Part shown: in pieces, positions 6,815 through 13,568 of the stretch
Numbering within the stretch: position 1 is the stretch's first letter
Layout of the letters: every line of letters starts with the position of its first letter
From: Acidobacteriota bacterium
Lineage (GTDB): Bacteria > Acidobacteriota > Terriglobia > Terriglobales > Acidobacteriaceae
Direction of reading: 5' to 3'
Assembly: GCA_023410055.1 (NCBI GenBank)
Contig: JAEYQK010000021.1
Location: 1 to 26,197 of the forward strand
Length of the DNA stretch: 26,197 nt
The notes under the pieces: generated by a model
Database searches by the model: none
The model's input: the letters and a program-made list of their open reading frames with translations, nothing else
Told to the model about the DNA's origin: nothing
Made by a program: the position numbers and the translations under genes

Positions 6815-8014
6815 TTATGCGTAGTGGCGCGTGATGAAATCAGAGATCGCGCCGTAGGCGGCCCTAAGTGTCTCTTCTTCCGGCAGGAACACGACCCTGC
6901 AGTGACGAGTGCCTGGTTCCTGGCCGAATCCGCTGCCATGTACTAGCAAGACGCCCGTCTCTTTGAGCAGTCTCTTCACAAAAACCTCATCTGGCTCCGG
7001 TATATCGAATTTCGGGAACGCGTAGAATGCGCCTTTGGGAGCAACGCAACTGACCATCGGAGTGGAATTTGCCCAGTCAGCTGTAAGCATTGCGCGAGAA
7101 CGCAATTTTGCGTTTACCCCGATCAAGTGATCTTGTGGGCCATCGAGAGCGGGTTGTATGGCGTGCATCATGGGGTGCGAAGCACACAGACGCGAGCGCA
7201 GGAGTTTGTTAACGCCCTCGAGATATGGACCGAGAATCTGATGCGGACCGCTGACGATGCCCCATCCGATACGCCAACCCGGAGCCAAGTAATTCTTCGA
7301 CAGACCTCCGAATGTGACTACGGGAACGTCAGGAGCAACGGACGCAACAGAAATGTGCTCACCTTCGAGAATGAGTTTGTCGTAGATCTCATCGGAGAAG
7401 ATGATGAGGTTGTGGCGACGAGCGACGTCAGCAATGCCTTCGAGGGTCTGGCGAGAGTAAATCGCTCCGGTGGGGTTGTTCGGATTGATCAGAACAATGC
7501 CACGGGTCCGCGAGTTGATGTTTCGTTCCAACTCGTCAATATCGGGTTCCCAGTTGTTCTCCTCGCGGAGCATGTAAGAGTTTGGCTTCAGATCCAGCTT
7601 GCCCAAAACAACCGTGTACAAGGGGTACTCGGGCACGGGGCACAGGACGTTGTCGCCCTCGTTTAGGAGAGCGCCGAAGCAGATGTCCACGCCTTCGCTC
7701 GTACCGGAGGTTACAAAGATATCAAGGATGTTCTTGATCCGTTTGCGCTCGGCCTCGCGATGAATGGCTTCAATAGCATGGGGAAGTCCAGATGAGGCAC
7801 CGTAGCCATTGTGGCCATCGCGCATCGCCCTTTCGACGGCAGCGATGAGATGAGGAGGCGTGCAAAAATCAAAGCTCGGCGGATCGCCGATATTCAGTGG
7901 GGTGATCTTCATTCCTTGACGTGCGAGTTCCTCTGCCAGCACGACTACATCGCGGATGGCATATTGCACGTTCTGCAAGCGTGTAGAAACAGTGATCATT
8001 TCGACCGAAGCCAT
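6815..8014 (-). CDS. Pyridoxal-phosphate aminotransferase, AlaA-like (class I/II)
   Basis: Fold-type I aminotransferase closely matching the E. coli AlaA pattern (glutamate-pyruvate transaminase, alanine synthesis). From the ATG at 8014 the protein has 399 residues. Visible are the substrate-loop strand LNIGDPPSFDF (40-50), INPNNPTGA with Asn180, SDEIYDK with Asp208 and Tyr211, the PLP lysine Lys240 in GGLSKNY, and GWRIGWG after it. All key residues are present. The frame is open back to a TTG at 8047, but the ATG at 8014 with AAGG just upstream, or the ATG at 7999 (MITVSTRLQNV), fits the family better. The gene stands alone, ending at a hairpin. Substrate preference (alanine, or a related amino acid) is inferred from similarity, not proven. 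Confidence 0.93.
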   Translation of the reverse strand: MASVEMITVSTRLQNVQYAIRDVVVLAEELARQGMKITPLNIGDPPSFDFCTPPHLIAAVERAMRDGHNGYGASSGLPHAIEAIHREAERKRIKNILDIFVTSGTSEGVDICFGALLNEGDNVLCPVPEYPLYTVVLGKLDLKPNSYMLREENNWEPDIDELERNINSRTRGIVLINPNNPTGAIYSRQTLEGIADVARRHNLIIFSDEIYDKLILEGEHISVASVAPDVPVVTFGGLSKNYLAPGWRIGWGIVSGPHQILGPYLEGVNKLLRSRLCASHPMMHAIQPALDGPQDHLIGVNAKLRSRAMLTADWANSTPMVSCVAPKGAFYAFPKFDIPEPDEVFVKRLLKETGVLLVHGSGFGQEPGTRHCRVVFLPEEETLRAAYGAISDFITRHYA

Positions 8015-8047
8015 GTGCCTTGTATGTTCCCAGCAAGAACAATCCAA

Positions 8048-8273
8048 GCGGAGTTGATTCTACTGTGATTCTCATAACGATAGCAGAGTTGAACGCGGAA
8101 GTGATGTGAATAAAACCAATGGGTTACATCGGAGATTCACCATACGAATTGTGCAATCGAGCGAACCAGTTGGGCCATTCGGCGCACGGAAGTGGCTTAC
8201 AAAGCGATAAACACAAACTGGGGCTTTGGTATTGGCGTCAGAGTAAGAGTGGGGGAAGGAGTCCCCTGGTGCT
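8048..8273. other. Divergent intergenic region
   Basis: About 225 bp between the aminotransferase and the small membrane protein gene, which point away from each other, so it should hold two promoters. No convincing -35/-10 pair could be picked by eye on either strand. AAGGAG at 8256-8261 is the ribosome binding site of the plus-strand gene, 12 nt before its ATG. Confidence 0.4.
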
Positions 8274-8525
8274 ATGCGCAAATGGTATGTGCCGGTGACG
8301 GTGATTGGGGTCAGCAGCCTCGGAGTGTTCTTCCTAACGGAACGGGGGCGCAAGATTATGCGCTGGGCGATGGAAAACATACACCGTGCGCCGGATACTT
8401 TGCTGGAGTGGAATGAAGCCGCTCAACACAAGTTGGATTCGATCCAATCGGCGTTGAATCGAGTGGCCGAATCGATTGAAACAAGGCAGCATGGGCGCAG
8501 TGGCGAGACAGCTAGGCGCTTCTGA
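8274..8525 (+). CDS. Small membrane-anchored protein of unknown function
   Basis: An 83-residue protein with one N-terminal membrane helix (about 5-21, YVPVTVIGVSSLGVFFL), a basic stop-transfer patch (TERGRK) and an amphipathic helical region (LEWNEAAQHKLDSIQSALNR) that could be a short coiled coil. It is the kind of small conserved membrane protein seen in Acidobacteriota genomes, but I know no function. The ATG at 8274 is supported by AAGGAG at 8256-8261. Its end overlaps the opposing pterin dehydratase gene by 14 bp. Confidence 0.75.
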   Translation: MRKWYVPVTVIGVSSLGVFFLTERGRKIMRWAMENIHRAPDTLLEWNEAAQHKLDSIQSALNRVAESIETRQHGRSGETARRF

Positions 8526-8829
8526 GGCGACTCGGATTGAGCAGTTCCGGGGCTATTTCGTCTATCTTGCCGGCCATGCTGAGGTCTCGCCGGGTGATCC
8601 CGCCGGAGTCATGTGAGGTTAATTGCATTGTGACCCTGTTGTAGTTAACTGCGATGTCTGGATGGTGATTGGCCTCTTCGGCGACACACGCCACCTTGTT
8701 CACGAAATCCATCGCCAATTTGAAAGACTTGAACTCGAATCTCCGCTCGAGGAGGTTGTCTTTCAGTGTCCAGTCGCGAAGACGATTGGCTAGCGCGTTT
8801 CTTAGTTCTACGTCGGGAACTCTGTCCAT
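8512..8829 (-). CDS. phhB: Pterin-4a-carbinolamine dehydratase
   Basis: Dehydrates 4a-hydroxytetrahydrobiopterin, recycling the cofactor of aromatic amino acid hydroxylases; in bacteria lacking these, it is linked to pterin or molybdopterin metabolism. The protein has 105 residues, the usual size. The active-site signature is complete: Glu51-x3-His55-His56-Pro57 (EEANHHPD), Tyr after five residues, His nine residues later and Asp eight further (SHDSGGITRRD). The ATG at 8829 is chosen because GGAGGA (complement of 8834-8839) sits directly upstream; another ATG at 8832 is adjacent, and the open frame extends to 8898 without support. It lies about 100 bp downstream of the sigma-factor-like gene on the same strand and may be co-transcribed. 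No phenylalanine hydroxylase is nearby. Confidence 0.93.
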   Translation of the reverse strand: MDRVPDVELRNALANRLRDWTLKDNLLERRFEFKSFKLAMDFVNKVACVAEEANHHPDIAVNYNRVTMQLTSHDSGGITRRDLSMAGKIDEIAPELLNPSRLRSA

Positions 8830-8930
8830 CATGTCCTCCGAGATGAGAGATGCGCATGACGGAATGAAAGCGCAAAAAATCTGGCGGCCCAGATGCACTG
8901 AGCCGCCTAGTCAGGAGAGAGGAGACGAAA

Positions 8931-9452
8931 TCAGGACAGCTTTGCCAGGAGTTCTCGGATGCGTAAACGTGCCTGATGCAGGGCATGTTGGCATTCAATT
9001 TCGGTGAGATCGAGGAGGCGAGCGATGTGCTGGTGCTCGTAACCCTCGACATCATGCATCAGGAAAACCAATCTTTCCGTGGGCGGCAGCTGCACTACGG
9101 AGCGTTCTAGATCGACCCGGCGCGTGTTTTGGCGTGCAGACTTGACCTCGGTGGAGGGGGCGCAGTTCAGACTGGGCGGATTGAAAACTACTAGCTCCTC
9201 CAATTCGGAGATCAGTATGCGATCAATACCTTCGGAGGAATCAACTCCTAAAGCAAGCGCTCTTTCGAAACTGCTCCGCATGACCTGTTCAGCGGCAAGC
9301 TCGTTGTCCGTCATCCAGAAAGCAATTGCGTAAACTCGATGGTGGTTCACTTCATAGACTTGCCGGAACTGGTCCAGGCCAGGAAGGGCAGCGGCGGATG
9401 TCAAAAAGGCTGCCGACACTGTAAGTTTTGCGTCCTGGAAAACACTCGACAT
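8931..9452 (-). CDS. Divergent ECF-type RNA polymerase sigma factor
   Basis: A 173-residue protein with the two-domain ECF layout. Region 2 is recognisable but degenerate (FRQVYEVNHHRVYAIAFWM, then ELAAEQVMRSSFERALA, where the usual AEDLxQExF motif is altered). Region 4 is clearer: QLPPTERLVFLMHDVEGYEH, then IARLLDLTEIECQHALHQAR, a helix-turn-helix for the -35 element. The start is one of two adjacent ATGs (9452 or 9455) behind a GGGGG stretch; the open frame extends further without support. No anti-sigma factor is adjacent. It may direct a small regulon or be a specialised regulator that no longer binds core polymerase normally. The pterin dehydratase gene follows on the same strand. Confidence 0.8.
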   Translation of the reverse strand: MSSVFQDAKLTVSAAFLTSAAALPGLDQFRQVYEVNHHRVYAIAFWMTDNELAAEQVMRSSFERALALGVDSSEGIDRILISELEELVVFNPPSLNCAPSTEVKSARQNTRRVDLERSVVQLPPTERLVFLMHDVEGYEHQHIARLLDLTEIECQHALHQARLRIRELLAKLS

Positions 9453-9455
9453 CAT

Positions 9456-9892
9456 AAACCCCCGATCAAAATTGAACTCTTTTGCTTGACGCAATTCTAT
9501 TGAGCACTTACTGAACCACTTCAGCAAAGCTCGGCGGAGAGAATTGGTATTTCAGAAGACCTAAGCCGTCTCGGGCTGCAGACAAAGCAAACACGAGCAA
9601 TTCGGTGGCCGAGGAGAGCAGTGGAAATTGAGAGTCTGTGGAGTCTTCGCAAATGCTTGCACATCAACGATGAGGAGGTGTCCTAAGCACCAGAAAAGAT
9701 GCAACTGCGCGGTGAAGCGCGAGACCGATGAAAAGGACCGGCGTTCCCTAAAGTGGAACGCATCTACCACCGATATGGTTCCGAGAGGCTTTGGCAGATT
9801 GTGTGTGGGGGCAGTCCGGATTTCTTCGACAAACTCGGATTTCTTCGACTAACAAAGGAACATGGGTTAGAATCTGAGTTCTTGAAGCATCG
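9456..9892. other. Divergent intergenic region, mostly empty
   Basis: About 440 bp between the sigma-factor gene (minus) and the HD-GYP regulator (plus). Short open frames on both strands look like chance: they lack Shine-Dalgarno sequences and have odd composition. The only structure I see is a 19-bp direct tandem repeat at 9815-9852 and a TAGAAT -10-like hexamer at 9868-9873. No RNA gene or mobile element was recognised. Confidence 0.5.
9815..9852 (+). promoter_or_regulatory. Two-copy 19-bp direct repeat upstream of the HD-GYP gene
   Basis: CGGATTTCTTCGAC occurs at 9817-9830 and again at 9836-9849, a 19-bp period. The second copy ends in TTCGAC, 18 bp before TAGAAT (9868-9873), so it covers the place of a -35 box. 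That fits an activator or repressor site for the gene starting at 9893, though two copies alone could be chance slippage. Confidence 0.35.
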
Positions 9893-11011
9893 ATGGGATC
9901 TATGCCAGAGCGAATTCTCGTTGTTGACGACGAAGAGCCGATTCGGGAAATAGTGAGTTCAATGTTGCGGTCGGCTGGCTATGTCTGCGCGCAAGCCGCT
10001 TCGGGCCGGGAGGCAACGGCCATTCTGGACTCGGGCGAAGAATTTGAGCTGATGTTGACCGACATCATGATGCCCGATGTGGACGGCATAGCGCTGCTGG
10101 AGCGAGCGAAAGAGCGTTTCCCCGACATGCCGGTCGTTTTGGTGACGGCACTTCATGACATCTCCGTCGCTCTGGGCGCCATTCGAAACGGCGCTTATGA
10201 CTACCTGTTGAAACCTTTCGAACGTGAACAGTTGCTCGCCACTTCGAGGCGTGCGCTGGAGAACCGGCGGTTGAAGCTGCAAAACCGCTCCTATCAGACC
10301 AATCTGGAAGCACTTGTTGCGGAGCGTACAGCGCAGCTGCAGAAGGCGTTAGCAGATCTGGAGCGCTCGTACGACATTACGCTGGAAGCGCTAGGGGATG
10401 CGCTCGACCTGAAGGATGCCGAGACAGAAGGTCACTCGAAGCGGGTTACCGCTTTTACGATCGCGATCGCGCGGGCGGTAGGGATTTCAGGTGACAAGAT
10501 TCGCGTTATTGCCCGCGGGGCGTTCTTGCACGATATTGGCAAGATGGCGATTCCGGATGCCATTTTGCGCAAGCCTTCAAAGCTTTCGCTGGAAGAGATG
10601 GAGATCATGAAGGAGCACAGCTTCCGGGGATATCAGATGCTGCGCAAAATCCCGTTCCTGGCGGAAGCAGCAGAGATCGTCTATGCGCATCAGGAGTGCT
10701 TTGACGGGAGTGGATATCCGAGGGGACTGAAGGGCGAGCAGATTCCGATCGGAGCACGAGTATTCGCGGTGGCAGACGCGCTGGATGCGATGCGTTCGGA
10801 TAGGCCCTATCGACCAGCTCTGTCATTCGAAGAAGCGCGGGAGGAGATTATCCGCTGGAGCGGACGCCAGTTCGATCCGAAAGTTGTGAAGACTTTTCTC
10901 TCTCTCCCGGAGACGATTTGGGAAGATCTGCGCAAGGAGATTGACGCGCAGGTATATCAGTTCTCAAGCAGTATGAAGGCAAACTCTGCCATCAACTTGG
11001 CTAGTTCCTAA
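9893..11011 (+). CDS. Response regulator with HD-GYP domain (c-di-GMP phosphodiesterase)
   Basis: A 372-residue two-component output protein of RpfG type. Receiver domain at 4-125 with the acidic pocket Asp12/Asp13 (VVDDEE), phosphoacceptor Asp57 (LTDIMMPD), Thr85 and Lys107 (LLKPFE). A coiled-coil linker follows (about 130-165). The HD-GYP domain, about 170-350, has EGHSKRV, the HD pair at 213-214 (FLHDIGKMAIPD), DGSGYPRGLKG, and VADALDAMRSDRPYR. The HHE motif reads HQE here. The enzyme should hydrolyse cyclic di-GMP when phosphorylated, affecting motility or biofilm. Start at 9893 or at the next ATG (9902); neither has a good Shine-Dalgarno. No partner kinase is adjacent. Its stop overlaps the end of the opposing radical SAM gene by 4 bp. 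Confidence 0.93.
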   Translation: MGSMPERILVVDDEEPIREIVSSMLRSAGYVCAQAASGREATAILDSGEEFELMLTDIMMPDVDGIALLERAKERFPDMPVVLVTALHDISVALGAIRNGAYDYLLKPFEREQLLATSRRALENRRLKLQNRSYQTNLEALVAERTAQLQKALADLERSYDITLEALGDALDLKDAETEGHSKRVTAFTIAIARAVGISGDKIRVIARGAFLHDIGKMAIPDAILRKPSKLSLEEMEIMKEHSFRGYQMLRKIPFLAEAAEIVYAHQECFDGSGYPRGLKGEQIPIGARVFAVADALDAMRSDRPYRPALSFEEAREEIIRWSGRQFDPKVVKTFLSLPETIWEDLRKEIDAQVYQFSSSMKANSAINLASS

Positions 11012-12039
11012 AAGACTCCCGAGATCTTCGTGGTGCAGTACTCGCACACACCGTTCTTGATGTGGTTCGAGAGTATTTCGTGCCAATCGCGGCGAATCAG
11101 GGGTCGCCTGCAGCCGGGACAGATAGTTGTGCCTCCGTCTGAGTGAATGTTGCCTTCGTAGACGTACTTCAATCCCATGTCCATGGCCGTCTGGCGGGCA
11201 CGATGGAGCGTCTGCGGAGGAGTATTGCCTTTGTCACGCAGCTTGAAGTCGGGGTGAAATGCTGTGAAATGCAGGGGCACATCGTCACCCAAGTTGGTCA
11301 AAACCCAATCACAGAGCTGCTTAAGTTCCTCGTCGGCATCGTTCAGAGTGGGGATGATCAAGTTTGTGATCTCGAACCAAACGTTCGTTTCATGTCGCAG
11401 CCAGCGAAGCGTATTGAGAACGGGACTCAGGTGGGTCAGAGTGACCTTGGAGTAGAAGCTCTCGGTGAAGGCCTTGAGGTCGATATTGGCGGCATCAATG
11501 TGCTGGTAGACCTCAAAGAATGCCTCGCGGGTGATGTAGCCATTCGAGACCATGACAGCGTGAAGTCCGGACTCGTGCGCGGCCTTGGCGATGTCGATAA
11601 GGTACTCGGCCCAAATTGTCGGTTCGTTGTAGGTGAAAGCGAGACTCGGGACTTCGTGGCGCTTTGCCAGCTGGACTACATCGTCGGGTGCCAGAGAGGC
11701 CGCCTGGACTTGATCGGACTTAGCCTTTGAGATGTCCCAGTTCTGGCAGAAGAAGCAGCCCATGTTGCAGCCGGCAGTTCCCATGGAAAGGATGCGGGTG
11801 CCGGGATGAAAATGATTCAGCGGTTTCTTCTCAATCGGATCGATCTGGAGAGCTGCGGGACGGCCGTAGCCGAGTTGGACAAGACGTCCACCTTCATTCT
11901 TGCGAATGAAGCAGAAGCCGGACTGGCCTTCTCCGATGTGACAGTGACGCGGGCAGAGGAAGCAATGCAGACGGCCGTCGGCCATCGGCTCCCACCAGCG
12001 GGCGGTCTGATGCGTTTCAAGTTGTGTTGATACAGCCAT
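11008..12039 (-). CDS. amrS: AmmeMemoRadiSam-system radical SAM enzyme (PflA-like)
   Basis: Radical SAM protein of the AmmeMemoRadiSam type, related to pyruvate formate-lyase activases. It has 343 residues. The N-terminal part has Cys26, Cys29, Cys33 and Cys43 (CFLCPRHC then GFC), a likely metal site. The radical SAM cluster motif CxxxCxxC is Cys91-Cys95-Cys98 (GCNMGCFFCQNWD), followed by the TYNEPTIW and MVSNGYI strands typical of the family. The C-terminus has CPGC and CEYC pairs, probably a zinc ribbon. The system usually also has AMMECR1-like and MEMO1-like proteins; neither is in this window. The ATG at 12039 has GGTGG 4 nt upstream. A hairpin overlaps that site. The precise reaction of this family is not established, as far as I know. 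Confidence 0.92.
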   Translation of the reverse strand: MAVSTQLETHQTARWWEPMADGRLHCFLCPRHCHIGEGQSGFCFIRKNEGGRLVQLGYGRPAALQIDPIEKKPLNHFHPGTRILSMGTAGCNMGCFFCQNWDISKAKSDQVQAASLAPDDVVQLAKRHEVPSLAFTYNEPTIWAEYLIDIAKAAHESGLHAVMVSNGYITREAFFEVYQHIDAANIDLKAFTESFYSKVTLTHLSPVLNTLRWLRHETNVWFEITNLIIPTLNDADEELKQLCDWVLTNLGDDVPLHFTAFHPDFKLRDKGNTPPQTLHRARQTAMDMGLKYVYEGNIHSDGGTTICPGCRRPLIRRDWHEILSNHIKNGVCEYCTTKISGVF

Positions 12040-12045
12040 ATTCCA

Positions 12046-12074
12046 CCCACCTTCTCCCTTCGGAGAAGGGTGGG
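12046..12074 (-). promoter_or_regulatory. Hairpin overlapping the amrS ribosome binding site
   Basis: CCCACC plus TTCTCC (12046-12057) pairs with GGAGAA plus GGTGGG (12062-12067, 12069-12074) around a 4-nt loop, with one bulged G at 12068. In the amrS mRNA the stem ends about 6 nt before the ATG and contains the GGAGAAGGTGGG purine stretch that would bind the ribosome, so it could mask translation. It may also be a dispersed palindromic repeat. Confidence 0.5.
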
Positions 12075-12134
12075 CATCCCTTCGAGTCTGATTCTAGCGC
12101 GGAATGTACTCGGGTTCAGGAAGCGGAGGCGGGG

Positions 12135-12164
12135 AAGGGCGGAACTTGCCTAGGTTCCGCCTTC
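12135..12164. repeat. Inverted repeat in the gap between amrS and the permease gene
   Basis: GGCGGAAC (12138-12145) and GTTCCGCC (12154-12161) are perfect inverted copies with an 8-nt loop; the stem extends to GAA/TTC if one G is bulged. No T tract follows on the minus strand, so it is not a classic terminator. The rest of 12075-12290 holds nothing I recognise; the region lies upstream of amrS and downstream of the permease stop. Confidence 0.45.
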
Positions 12165-12290
12165 GTTCCATCTACGCGGAGCTTCTGTGCATGGCGCTGC
12201 GATCAAGGTTACACATGTCTCGCGGACGAGTGGAACTTGCAGCAGCGCGGAAAACGGAGTACACACGTTCTACTGACTGCAAACGAAGTA

Positions 12291-13547
12291 TTACTCGAAG
12301 CGCAGAGCCTCGATCGGATTCATGCGAGCCGCCTTCAACGCAGGCCAGAAGCCTGAGGTCACGCCAACGATTGCCAGGATAATGGCTGAAACCATCATGA
12401 CTGAAGTCGAGGCGTGCAGAAAGATATCACCTTCGTGGTTCGCGGTCTTGTAGAACTGGCTATAGAGCGGCATTGGCGGCATTGCCCAGGCAATCACGAC
12501 TGATAACACCATGCCAATTAAGCCCGCAGCGAAGGTCAGCACCAGAGCTTCCAGCAAGAACTGGCGCAGGATGTCGCGGGGGCGGGCACCAAGGGCTTTA
12601 CGCAGCCCGATCTCGCGGGTGCGTTCGGTTACAGAGACCAGCATGATGTTCATGACGCCGACGCCACCGACTCCGAGCGTTAGAACGCCAATCATGCCGA
12701 GAACCGCGCTCATGGCCAAGTTGAAGATCTTCAACTGGTCCTGGCTTTCGATGGTGTCCCAATCGGTGACCGCTTTTTCGTCCTTGGGATTGAAGTGGTG
12801 ACGACGCGCCATAACCGCGCGTGCGGCCTCGCCCGCTTTCTTGTTGAGGTCCAGGCTTATCGGTTGAACGACGATCATGTTCGGATCGCGCGTATTCTTC
12901 AAGTCACGGAAGGTGTGGAACGGGATGAAGCCTTGGTCGTTGTCGGGGCCGTTGTACATGGAGTCCTGAATTTTCTTCTTCATGACCCCGACGACCTCGA
13001 ATTGGAGGCCACCTATTCCAACGAATTGCCCGACCGCAGGGGCTCCCTGGAAGACTTTTCGGCAGGCATCTGCACCGAGGACGATGACGCGACGGTGGTC
13101 GGCGAATTCGGCGGCGTTGATGAAGCGGCCATCGGCAATGTCGAGGCGGCGCATCTTGTCATAGTTGAGTTCGACCCCGCGAACAGTCATGCTGACTATG
13201 CGGGTACCGTACTTGAGGCCGAATCCCGAGCTAGCTTCGGCGCTGACATATCTCAGCAGGGGGACGTCCTGGCGGAGCGCTTCGACGTCTTCGTATTCGA
13301 GGTCTATCTTGCGCCCTGAGCGTTGGCCGCCAGCCTGCATGCTGGTTTGTCCGGGCCAGAAAACGATGATGCCGCTGCTCATGTTGCTTACCGCTTTGTA
13401 CACGGTTGAGCCGACTGCGTCACCGTAGGCGAGCAGCGTAACAACACACACGAGTCCCCAGACAATGCCGAGCATCGTGAGTCCGGAGCGAAGTTTGTTT
13501 CGCATCAGGGACTCCCAACCTTGTGAGATGATCTCGCGAATTTTCAT
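12291..13547 (-). CDS. MacB/FtsX-type ABC transporter permease (second of a pair)
   Basis: A 418-residue permease of the MacB mechanotransmission class: one N-terminal helix (about 18-40), a large periplasmic MacB_PCD domain (about 45-270) and a C-terminal FtsX domain with three helices (VLGMIGVLTLGVGGVGVMNI and two more). The family signature TERTREIGLRKALGA and the final PIEALRFE are present. Such proteins pass ATPase strokes to the periplasm to move macrolides, peptides or lipoproteins. The ATG at 13547 has GAGG 7 nt upstream and lies 21 bp after the stop of the paralogous permease, so the two form an operon and probably a heterodimer. No ATPase or membrane-fusion partner is present. Confidence 0.93.
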   Translation of the reverse strand: MKIREIISQGWESLMRNKLRSGLTMLGIVWGLVCVVTLLAYGDAVGSTVYKAVSNMSSGIIVFWPGQTSMQAGGQRSGRKIDLEYEDVEALRQDVPLLRYVSAEASSGFGLKYGTRIVSMTVRGVELNYDKMRRLDIADGRFINAAEFADHRRVIVLGADACRKVFQGAPAVGQFVGIGGLQFEVVGVMKKKIQDSMYNGPDNDQGFIPFHTFRDLKNTRDPNMIVVQPISLDLNKKAGEAARAVMARRHHFNPKDEKAVTDWDTIESQDQLKIFNLAMSAVLGMIGVLTLGVGGVGVMNIMLVSVTERTREIGLRKALGARPRDILRQFLLEALVLTFAAGLIGMVLSVVIAWAMPPMPLYSQFYKTANHEGDIFLHASTSVMMVSAIILAIVGVTSGFWPALKAARMNPIEALRFE

Positions 13548-13568
13548 GATCTGCCTCGGGACTGGGAT

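Noticed and set aside
9753..9953. Plus-strand frame beginning MERIYHRYGSERLWQIVCGG before the HD-GYP gene
   Set aside because: It looked protein-like at first, but it has no Shine-Dalgarno, contains the 19-bp repeat, and runs into the receiver domain gene in another frame. I could not link it to any family.
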